This document shows positions 1-12,000 of a stretch of DNA of 64,000 bases, one piece after another. Origin of the DNA: Bradysia coprophila (lineage: Eukaryota > Arthropoda > Insecta > Diptera > Sciaridae); assembly GCF_014529535.1 (NCBI RefSeq), contig NW_023503493.1:16276001-16340000 (forward strand). The letters run 5' to 3'. Numbering within the stretch: the first letter of the stretch is position 1; every line of letters starts with the position of its first letter. The position numbers and the translations under genes are program-made. The notes under the pieces were generated by a model. It ran no database searches. It was not told the DNA's origin and saw only the letters and a program-made list of their open reading frames with translations.

Positions 1-3000
1 TCAGTTCCTTAGCGACCACTGATACGTACGAACCCTCGTGTGTAATAGCACTCAGTGCCGTTAAGAAATCGTGGTGCGGAATTCGAAGATCGTACAGAAG
101 TTTGCGCTGTGACAAGTGCCAAACTAATAGCGGGAACGGTTTTTGCGTCTCATCGCCACAAACTAGAATTCTGTGGCAAACAGGAGATGAATGTTAATAA
201 TTTTGATATGACCGACAGATGCTTATTTGTTGAGCATGTACCTGCCATCACCAGACACAAGCAATGAGTTCAAGAATCTGTCCTCGCCAGCCTTGAACGT
301 TGTGATACAATCACCTGATTCCAAATTCATTAGATTCACGTACATACGGTTCCGAGACAGACACACCAAATGCTGTGAATCATGAAGACCAAAGTATGGC
401 ATTTTCTGATTCATGACACCTTTGAGTGTTACCTAGTCATGAGAAAACGTTGCGATTAAATGAGTCACGTTGTAATAATGTCACCATTCTCACCTTGAAA
501 GCGCCTTCATTTAAGTCTATCACTTTGATTTCACGGCGACACAATACAGCAGCACCGTAATCACCAACTGGACAGAGAGCGGTCGGTTGTGGTATTCCTT
601 TCAGTACTCTGACTTTGGTGCATTTCGATACATCCCAAACGCAAATCTCCTCTCTTTCGGTGCTCAACGAAGCCACAAAGTATCCCTTGCCGCCTAGATT
701 TATGATGGCGTCGTACCCGACAGTTTTTTGATCAATTTCCTCTTCAGCACTTATCAGCTCCTCCAAATAAGGAATCGGAACCACTTTCAATTGCTCCAGC
801 CATTTAATCACGACCTTATCAGTCCGTACATTACCGTCGGCTGTGCACTGCTTTTCCAAGAATGACGGAAACAATGAATAAAATTGTCGGCCGTCGTAAT
901 TTAATGAACGAATGTTGGTCGTTAGGAACCGCACTAAAAGCTGTAAATGTTTGTTCGACTTCAGTTGGGCGTTCCCACACAAGTATATGTCGTTCAAAAT
1001 GTGGATGCATCCGGTTGCAACAAGTTTGTTGTATATCCAATTTATGTCGGTGAGATAGGATGACGAAGCGTACGATTTTTCGTCATTCTTAAATGCATGA
1101 TAAGGCAGTTCAATGAACTTTTTCTTATTGTAACTGGAAAATAAGATTTTTCGGTTAGGTGATGTCTCTGAAAGCAATTAGGTGTAACGTCTCACTTACC
1201 ATTTCAATTTGCCATTTTTACTGGTTATCTCACTGTCCTGACTGGTGTAATAATCAAGAAGCAATTTATGCGAATGTTTCAGTTGTTTTTCGTAGCGTTT
1301 TGCAGCAATCGTTCGTAACGTCTTGTCTATCAGCATTATCGAATTGGTGTGCAATAACATTGGTCCCATAATCCAGCAAAATTTAATCCATACACTCGAC
1401 GGATGTTCTAAATGAAATTCGGAAGGTCAGACTTTGTGTATAAATTCTGGCAACAGTGACACCTACTTTCCACCAATTTTGATTGTTCCAATAGTTCAGT
1501 GATCTCCGATTCCAGAACTCCATCACGCGATGCAACAATTAGTGAAATCAGAAATTTGGTAACGTCAACGTCGAATTGGTTTTCTAGTATTTCGAATACT
1601 TTATCACAAATATTGGCTAAGCTTATGTCTTTCAAATCGAATTCGCCAAGCCATGCCAACCACCAGAAAATCTATTGTAAAAATTCAACCGATCAAACTG
1701 ACTATCCATGTCCATTCGAATGCCTCTATTACCTTAGCCTGAAGTGGAATTTTCTCGATACTACTCTGCCAGTCCTCTGGTAAATGCAAGACACCGTTAG
1801 CCGCATAGAAATCACCACCACCAAACAACAGCACATCCTTCCACTGATCTATTGAGAATTGATTTAGATGAACGAATTGCGTCACATTCAGCTTCTCCTT
1901 GAGTATTTTCAGTAAGCCATCGTCATTTTCCAATTTATCCAGATTGCCGGCCTCGGACGAAATGGTTAGAATAATTTTCACATTATCCGGCAACTGTGTC
2001 GGCAGCCAATTGAGATCATTTAGATTATCCGCAGATTCCAATGAATCGATGAATATAATTAGTGGTTGCTTGGCGGCTTGTATGCAATCTTGGATTTTAG
2101 TTGAATAAAAGTCGATGTCCTGTACGAGAAGACATTTTTGGGCTAATTTAATGCAAAGTTCGTTTCAGATGGGAAATGTGAATGTGGCACTTACATGAGG
2201 ACCTACGCACGTTATGGTTTTTGTCAAGTAACATATTTGCTCGGCAATGGAACCGACAATAGATACGATGTCTGATGACAAAGGTGTCAGTTTAGTATAT
2301 CTAAAACGAAATATTAGTGAGTTACGAAAGGTTTTGATTGATGAAGTGCAGTTAGTCGTCGAGAGCTCCGTTGAAGACGGATAGCAAAGCTAAGTTTCGC
2401 GTAGTTTGTGGGAGTAAATTTATGATGAAAATGTCGATTCGTCAGTAAAGAAATTTAAATTTTAGCTCATCTCGATCAGATTTGAATCGGATGAAAATAT
2501 CGGACGGGATTGCTTAATGGTTACGTGTGTACTAGCCTTCCATCAAAACTATCTCGGTTCGATTCCTGTGTCCCACAATTCCACATGTAATATTTCTAGC
2601 GATTCTATCGCGTTGGTAATGTCCTAAAGTTCACTCAAGCTTCATAATTGTGCACACTGAGTGACAATGACTTGTGCCGTAAACCAAATACGATGAATTT
2701 GTGTCCATATGTCTAGCCTATATTCAGGCGAGATATCAATCAGCACCTAACTCTCGCCAGAGAGTATTTGCAATTTGCATACTTTGAGGCGTCATTGGGA
2801 AGTTACGTTAAGTGGTGGTCCACTTGTTATGGACTGTAAAAGGCTGTTAGAGAGGTCTCTAAAGAAATCAAATAATCCACTGTGCGTTAGCTTCAAGCGT
2901 AACCATATCGAAACAGAATGGATGTTTTGTCACCAATTCGCTTCCCACACACTCAAGTTTTTGCTGTTCGGTTTATTTACTGGAATGACTAAAAATTGCC

Positions 3001-6000
3001 TAAATTTCCCTGAGCTTTTCGAAAATGTATCGACAAATATTTTCGATAAATTGGGCCAATTTTTGGTAAATTTCGGCAATTTTCAGTAAATAACATTTCC
3101 AATAATAGGCCCTGGTCACAGATTTCAAATTCATATTGTATTGTGTGCCAACTACGGCTCTGAACAAGTAGAGTTACTGGCCCAAAAAACACATCATAAT
3201 CGACAATATCAAAAGATTGAGGAAATCGTAATATTCGTGTAGACCAGAAATGGCCGATGTTACGTTTTCGATCAAAAGATAGATGCGAAGCGATAGACAA
3301 TAATTTATTTATTTACCACAGCTTGTTAGCCTGAAATAAATGATGCGGAACAGCTGTTTTGATTTACGGAGATTTTTTTACCAAACTAAAAAAAAACCTC
3401 GATTACTTAACGTGCGCGCGAAATGGTCGAAAAATTGCGTCATATCCCCATTATATCAAATAAATGGTGTGAACCATTTTTGTTTTGCATTTTTCAATTT
3501 AATTTTAATTGAAAACAAAAATTGTTCAATGGCACAACGGAGAATGTTAAATATTTGTGTCACTATACGTCAGTAATTAACTACCTAAGGCTTATCATCA
3601 TAATTGTACTACTATTCGAGTACAATAAAACGTACAAAAATTACACGAGAACACGTCACGCAAAAATTGATGTTCTGTGTCGCGCGTAATTGTTACAACG
3701 GGGTCGCGGACTGATAAGCAATATGGGATACGTACCGAATAACCAAATTACAATCCGGCACCCATGTGTGAACGTCGAGGGCTACCTTTGCTGATAAAAC
3801 ACTTTTACCACATCCCGGTTTTCCGAATACAACTAATGGCTCCGATGATGGTTGAGTGATGTAACTGTAAAGGCACGCAACGTTAACAAATCTGTTTCCG
3901 AACATTCTCACCACCCAACACTTACCTCTTAATTCTGTCCATAATGCTAAAGTTTGCACAATTCTGTCCCAAAACTTTCGAGTGCTGATTTACAGCTTCG
4001 ATTTCTTCCAACAAACGTCGATCAACGCCATATGTACAGAAAGGAATTTTGAGTTTATTTACGTGCTCGTCGATGATCGAATCGATATTGGCTGATAATA
4101 AGGTTCCCATAATTGACGCGAGTTGATCATTTTGCAATTGAATGGTTGGTGGGATTCGAATAAGATTTCTTTCGGGTATCTGATTCTGTTATCGGGAGTG
4201 GCGTTACAAACATGATCTATGTTCAATTTTGGTTGAACCGCGTCTCACTTACCCGTAAATCATTGTGAATGTTGTTGATTCTCCTATTCATTTCAATTTC
4301 CAACAACGAACCGCTTTCGATGGATTTGGGCGGTAATGATCCGGTCTGTATCCAAATGCAGCGTTTCAGCAGCTCCTGACTTATCAGTACAGTGTTGTTG
4401 ATCTCCTGCTCCACAACGGTGGTCAAATATGAGTCCCGCATTTCTTTGGGGAAAGTTTTCAGTAAAGTAGTCAATAGCAACTCCAGTTCTTTCGACGAAT
4501 CGTCGGATGGCTGGAAAAGTTTCGTTAAAAAAACATTTTCTCTTTCTTTTGAATGGAGGCCGTTTATACCAAAATTTCACTAGTTTTCAGTCGATAGCAT
4601 TGCGGCTGAGCTTTATTATCCAAAATGTACCATTTCTCTAAGAGCTCTTTGTCGTTTAGCGATCCAGCTGCACTTAATGCCGACACAAAGTCATGGTTTT
4701 CGATAGTTAGTGGCAACAGTGGACTACCCAAAGATGTACCCAAAAATATTATCGGAATTATGTAGGAAAGGTTCGAATGTCCTGTAATTTTTCTTTATTA
4801 AAATATCGGCTGAGGAGGCTGTTGTGTTACAAAAAATAAATTCTAAAAATCGGAATCGTTATTTACGTGTAATTTCAGCTAGACAATTTGCGGCCAAATG
4901 ATGACCTCCTTTGGCTTCAAGTGGTCCATCAATCCAGCATGTAGCGTCCAGAAAATTTTCATCGTGCCGTCGATGCACATCTGACAAGTAAATTTCGAAT
5001 CCTCTCGATGCACAGGCTGTCTTTAAATCATTGAACAATGACAGTAGTACCGATTTTTCGGTATTGTGACCATTATCAGCGGCTAATATGTACAGAACAA
5101 TTTTCTGATCATTGGCCGTTCGACGGTTTTTGGTTGGAAATCCATTTAGAGGAAGCAAATTTTGAGGTAGAGATTGTACAATTGGCAGTTCACATGGCGG
5201 ATGTACTGTAACAGGACTATTGGAAGTGGAATCTGATGAACAGAGGTTAGATTTATTACTTATTCTCAAAGACTGAATAGTGTGCTCAAACCTGATTGAA
5301 CACTTTGTAGTGCTTTATGCGATGGTAGTTTCGAATATTCGGTAATTGCTTCGGGGCGATTAATGTTACCGTTGTACGCTGGTATGTTTTGATTTGATAT
5401 ATCAGACGTTGGTTCAGGATCAGCTAGTGGCGCTTCTTTCGAATCTTCCGTTTTCTTTTTTACTAGTTGATAGGATGGTGAACTGAAAGAAGAAATGGAT
5501 TCGTTGAGAGTTAGACCTAAAACTAAAACTAGAGAATTCGAAAAGTCATGTTAAATCAAAGATTTCCCAGCAAAAGAATCGTCTAAAATTGCTTATTTTT
5601 TTGCTTTCTCGCCAATAGCTAGTGTGCACGCTGTTTAGTTACGATATTTGTGTCCCCCTCCACCCTTGCACGCCTTTGCACGTTTTTCAAAAACCCCCAT
5701 TAAAAGTGCGCACGAATTTAGTGTTTTCTGAAAGCTCAAAAATCGTTCAAAAGTTTTCCAGAAATGCAGAAAAAAACAAGACTTTTCAATTTTCAATTCC
5801 AGAGTTTCTGTGACAGTAAATTCCTAGAAGCGGCGTAAAATAGACTGATGTCTGAAAATATATGTGTGCTGTTAAAATGTGGCGAGGCATACGTATTCGC
5901 CCGAAATGGAAAAACTTGTAATTCGTCAGAATCGCCGTTTACCGATATCGAATTGACCGAATTTTTTTAACGAAATTTTCAGAATCTAACGAAGAATGAG

Positions 6001-9000
6001 TCAATAATTAATCTGGAAAATACAATAATTATTTTTCGTTCAGTCTGGTGTCACGTTTCACTGAGAGTTAACTTTTCCAAGGTTTTCCAACCTTGAACTT
6101 TTCTACCCATATCACCGATATGGGTAGAGTTTTGAGAACTGTCACTAATGTTTTAAGAGCACGTACAGTAATTCTTCGACCAGTGAATGTTGGTGCATTT
6201 TTGATAGTTTTAACAACATTGCCGACATAGGTAGAGGAGAGCGATACATAGATAGTGAACTTTGACAGTTTTAACGGAACGAAAAACAATTACTGTACGT
6301 TCTATAAATGTAAGAGAATTTGAGAACGAAAGTGAGTTAATTGCTGAACGGCTTAATGAAGTTTGTCATTATCCTCTTGACGGTTCACCTGTGAACCTTA
6401 TCGAATAATCGCTGTACGCGCTCACAGTTTGGTCATATCAATGAATCGTAAACTCTCTTCATCTCGTAGCTCCGCATTTCCACTTCAGACAATACTTATT
6501 TTCGCGTTTACTGAGGTATAACGAACTTTGCAAAATTTCTACAGCCAAAAGAATACCTAGTCTGAAGCGGAAGAGCGAAGCTACGAGATAGAGAGAGAGT
6601 TTCTGTTGAAGAATAACTCAAAATTGCAAAACGAAACTAATATAATTTTTCTTAATAAGAGTGCGCACGCTTTTTGGAAACACCCCCTCTAGACCGCACA
6701 CTTTTGCACGATTTTCGGAAACCCTCTCCCCTCTTCAGGTGCTTGCGCACTATTTTGTTTCGTCTTTCATTTGACATATTTTAAACCATTTTTGAGTCAA
6801 CACATCCAGAGAAATGTTGGAAAAACTAGTGAAAAACAGACAAACACGCTGTTTTGCTTGCATTCTTGCCAATAGTTCTGATCAGCCAACCAGATTTAAA
6901 TTGAAATATTCTGATTCGTCTCGCCAATACCTTTCATTTCACATATCGCACACTATTCTTGAGCGAAAAAATTCAGAGATATGCTGGAAAAACTAGTTAA
7001 AACCAGGCAAAACAAACACACTGTTCCGGGAACTTGACTTTAAGCTTCTATCTCTGATTCGTGACAACGTTTTTACGCTAGAAAGTAACAGAGGTAAACA
7101 ACGTAAAACTCTTAATTTTGTATGTTGGGTCTCAGAACATTCAGCGTTCCGACGGGAAACTGTGAAGGAAGCAGAAGAAACAAATAAAATAATGAAAGTG
7201 AGGAAATGGGAATTTATGGTGTTTCCTAACACGTAATGCGGATGATAATTCTTATTCAACGTAACTTTTACAACCCAATGCAAAAGTTGGCAATTACACA
7301 GCAATTTGTCGCATGCGAAATTGATCCATTACATGTGGACTACTTTCGATTCATTTTTTTTTTTCATTTTTCAATGTGTAAATCAAATTTTGTATAGGAC
7401 AGGTAGTAAGCCAGAATAATTGGATGCTTCTACGTACATCATTACTTCAAGAATAACTTTGTCAACAAAGAAAACTCACGAGTGCGTTTTTGAGCAACAA
7501 GTTTCGGTACCTGTCTTTCCGACAAGTGTATAAACTCAATAATTCGGAGACCAAATGTGTTATCAACAAACATAGAGGTTTCGACCGACAAGTTGTTTTT
7601 CAACTCGAATTTAAAAAAATTGGAATTTCAATAAGAGAATCAATCTGCAAGGAGTATTAGAAAGCTTTTACTGTTCCCCAGTCATCGATGCTACTGGAAA
7701 TACTAATTCATCTCTATGATTACCCCAATAACCTACTGTATACATCATAGTAATTATTAAATTGCCTACATTTGAATGAAGAAGGAAAAAAAACCTCTCA
7801 ACTACTTCTCACCACCTTTATCATTTTTTTGATATTATTAACTCGAAAACATTTTACAAGCCATTTAATATCATTTTCTTTTTCATGAATTTCCGAAAAT
7901 AAAATCAAAATCATTTTTATTGTAAGCATATCTAGGATTATATATATATAGGTGAGGTGTGTATACGGCAGAGATACGTTAACATCGTTTTATTTTTAGT
8001 CGCGCGAAAAATAGTTCTGAAGATATTATTTAATCTTCGCGTGATTATTACATTTTGCTGTTCGATTTAAATCTGTTGTTTTCGTGAAATTCTTGTCTTC
8101 TCATTTTAAAAAGGGGTACGTCTAAAGTGGAGTAAATAAAGAACGTAAAACACTGTCGTGATTGTAACAGAATTCGTTTTTTTTTTGGCTTCTAGCTACA
8201 GCTAACTCGTTACGAGCATACTTTATGTGAGAGAAATGTAAAATTTTTCCACTCTTTTTCTTCTGAATTAAGCACGTGGATCATGTGGATTTACGTTATC
8301 CAAAAGAACGTGCTGAATGTCTGCTGTGGTTTTTTAAAATTAGCTGTTCCGCAGTGAACACACGGAAAGGCAATAAAACAATTCTTCGAAAAACATAGAT
8401 CGAGGATTAATTTTCTTGTGTGTCTGCATGAATAAAATAAAAATTTCGCACTACTCTTGCTTTGAGGTTTCGTTGTAAGATGCTAAAAGCTATTGGGCAT
8501 ACTCTGAAGTGTCATGGTTGCAACAATAGCGATTGCCCGTATTTCAAGAGCTCGAAGAGAAATCAACACATACAATCAAAACTATTTATACGGTTGAAGC
8601 TGATACACGCACGCCCGTTATAAGTATAGTATAAAAACCTTTAAACGGTTTTTGATTGTATGTGTGGATCAGCTGGGAAACAGCTGTAGCAAATTCATGC
8701 TGAAATTTCACTGCCTCTAACTGAACAAAATTCTACTCTATTTGGCAGCTGTCACTCGAAACACTTTTGCTTGTAGTGTGTTGATTAAAGTCATAAATTC
8801 AGGGAACTACATCTGCTCCTCCTTCCGATGAAATCGAGGGGAAACGTATTTAAAGAGAGTTGTATCACACTGAGGGATCATTAAATACGTATCCTTTCTG
8901 TTGTACAATATAACCTTTTCATGTTATAATCAGAGTCTGTAAATTTTCCAAATTACAGGATGTTTTCCACCGACAATGATTCGTATTAAATCGTAACGAT

Positions 9001-12000
9001 TACTAAGATAAGCACACTGTACCTGGTACCAGTGTTTACCTCGAAGCTCCATACATAAAGATCTTCACGAAGCTGAAGCTCACTAACGCATAACTTAGTG
9101 CAAAACAGATGCACGATTATGTGAGAGAATTAAAAGAGAAAATTCCATACGTTTGCTCTCTCAAAATCTTGCATATCTTTTGCACTAAAGTTTTTATGCA
9201 TTGTAGTATCCTACTTATTGGAAGGAAAGAGATAATGACTGGACTGGGTAGAGTAGTCATTGACTGCATGTGATATACTCGAATGTCTGCATCAAAGGTT
9301 TCACGTGTCAAGAAACTACAAATTTCGAAATATTTATGTTCATATGCACTGCACATATGACTTCAACTAGACTTGAAATACTTTACTTGCAATTCGCACC
9401 AAATATGATCAACAGTATTGTTGTCTGTAGATTAAAATGTCCGAATGCAGCACAAAACTGTAAAAAATTAAATCTTCGTCTAACTTAAAATGCCGACGCA
9501 TATAATATCACGCATTCGGTCTGAGCGATGGCTATAAAAAGAACAAACTGCTATATTTAATTTAATAAAATTTTCAGCGCAAAGAATTGAATCAATTTAA
9601 TCAAAGACGTTTAACGAACCTACTACTATTCGCTATAATTGGGTGGATGTATAATGTGTGTACATATATTTGACGGTGTATACATGCAGCACACTTTTAT
9701 TTATTTTCATACAATCATTTTTATGGAAATGCAAAAATTAAAAAAGAAATCGTTTGACTATCAAAATCAATTAAAATTATGTAAATAAATGTTCATTTTC
9801 ATATTTTCCTGTGCTGTATAAATATAATATGCGAGGTATTTTAGTCGGTGTGGACGGCGGTATGTTAAATGTAGATGTTTTGCATTGCATAACCTACATG
9901 GGCCCTATAAACATGCTCACTCCATATCTTATACCACATTATACATAATATAATGAGCTGACGTCACAACGTCGCTAACTCAGCGTTTTTTTTAAGCTCA
10001 AACTGTGTTCTTGAGTGTTTTGTTTAGTTTGGATATAACGCTGTCTGACGTATTTTTTGACCTACTATTATCCTAACAACATTCACTATAATGGTAGCTA
10101 TTACTACTATAACAGTTTGATGGTAGTAGTTGTTGTAATTGAGATATTCTAAAGAATGTCTGTACATATATAAGTTCACTATACACTCGCGGTAATGATC
10201 ATGCATATGTTACAGTTGCTTACGCTATATCGGTCGTATTTACTATTTTGTCCCACAATGTTAGATTAACATCGTAGAACATCGCCGAATGATGAGCTAA
10301 CAGCTTTTAGATGTTGTCATGAGGCTAAATAACCACAAAAAAATGTGAGTAGACAATTCTATTGTGTATGTAAATTTAAACTTTCCAATGACTGCCAAGG
10401 TGTGATGTGAAAATATTTGTCTGTAATGCTTTTTACTAGTATATATCAAAAACAAATGTGTAAACAATAGGAAAATCAGTGAAGGTAAGTTCAAACATTC
10501 ATTACTGATATTAAAGTTGAACAAACAGCTAAAATTGAGGCCCACCAGTTTCAAAAAAAAAATGTTCCTGGAAAAATCAAGGAAAATAGTCTGTGCGCCC
10601 TCTTCTATACATCCAGATAGTAACAAAAAAAAACTTTGTCCGAAAATTGATAAACAAATTGAAATTGAAGGTGCTACGATCTTTCACTCTATGTTGCATC
10701 GTTAAGTGATTATAACAGAAGTTATCTAATACCCTCCTCAATTTGAAAAAAAGTTTCCTCTCGAAAAACTTTTGGATTAAAATGAAATCATAAAAATACC
10801 TGTTGTCTATAAAAATTATTATATTAAATAGTTCAAACAACGAAACAAACGTACAGCCTGTAAGAAATTTGAATGGCACACAAATCATTACTTTATCATG
10901 TTTCAAAGATTTTCGTCAATAGTTCTTCAAGTACGATTCAGTGACAGGGAAAGTCCCGACTCGAGCAGGTATATGATGACCTTCATGTATTCAGTCGTGG
11001 GCGCAACAGACACGCTTTCAACGACTGTAACATGATAAGTTGTAGACAATATTGTTTGACTAAAATTTTTTGAGGGTTCATTGGGGTGCCTTTATTCGAA
11101 TTGACATTTTTTCTTAGAGCTTAAGTACCAAAGACGGTGTACAAGTATTTGTTTTGTCTCTATTCTCATTAAAATGATGAATTTTTATATATTTGTTCCG
11201 GAAATTGTCTTGAGAGATTCTTTTGAAAAACAGAATCTTGAAATCAGGCGCATTTTCCATTGGACTTTTTTATATATGCCCAATAAGGTATTCGACCCCG
11301 GAAGCCAAAACCACTTTCAAAAAAATTCTTCGAAGCTTGTGTGGCTAGTGTGAGGTGATCAAAAACCGAAAACATGCAATTTTTTTACAAAAATTTCTCA
11401 AGTTACACGAGCCGTACAGGGTCGTGTGGGGTGTCATTAGAAAGGTATTGCATGTACTTCCGGGGCAAATAGGGTCTTATTGGGTTTAAAATTCATCCAC
11501 ACTGAGACATGTGCAGTTAAAGTTTTCAACCGAAAAAATACTGAAAACTCACACTTTTCTTACAGAAATTTCTCGAGTTAAACGAAACGTTCATGGTCGT
11601 GTGGGGTGTCATATGAAAGGTAATTGCATGTACTTTCAGGAGAAGTAGAGCTTACGGAAGTTTGGTAGCATCTACGATGAATTTTGTGAAGTTGAAATGT
11701 TTAAGTGCTTATATTGCATCAGAGATGCTACCAAATTTCCGTAAGCTCTACTTCTCCTGAAAGTACATGCATTCAGACTTTGGATCATAAGCCGTTGCCG
11801 TATGCTCGCGAGCTGTCGAAGGAATAACTATCTACCTCTACTCAACGATATAAGTAAGCTTCTACGATTAGTCTTTACATTATTATGGTAAAAATATTCT
11901 TAAAATTTTGATATAAAATTTCCTGAAATGAGAATCAATGTTTAATAAAAATTGATCTTTGACTATATAACGGAGTCCGATTGTGGTATAATTGGTCAAT

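Noticed and set aside
1134..1199. Using the TTTCAG near 1173 as acceptor for NWD1-like exon 12
   Set aside because: With the phase-2 donor it would create an in-frame TGA. The TTTTCCAG at 1134 gives a clean join.
2511..2577. Functional tRNA gene
   Set aside because: B-box-like sequence is present but the acceptor and T stems do not pair properly.
5273..5291. Very short 19-bp intron option between NWD1-like exons 2 and 3
   Set aside because: Using the CAG at 5273 gives an implausibly short intron; the CAG ending at 5233 gives a normal 59-bp intron and keeps phase.
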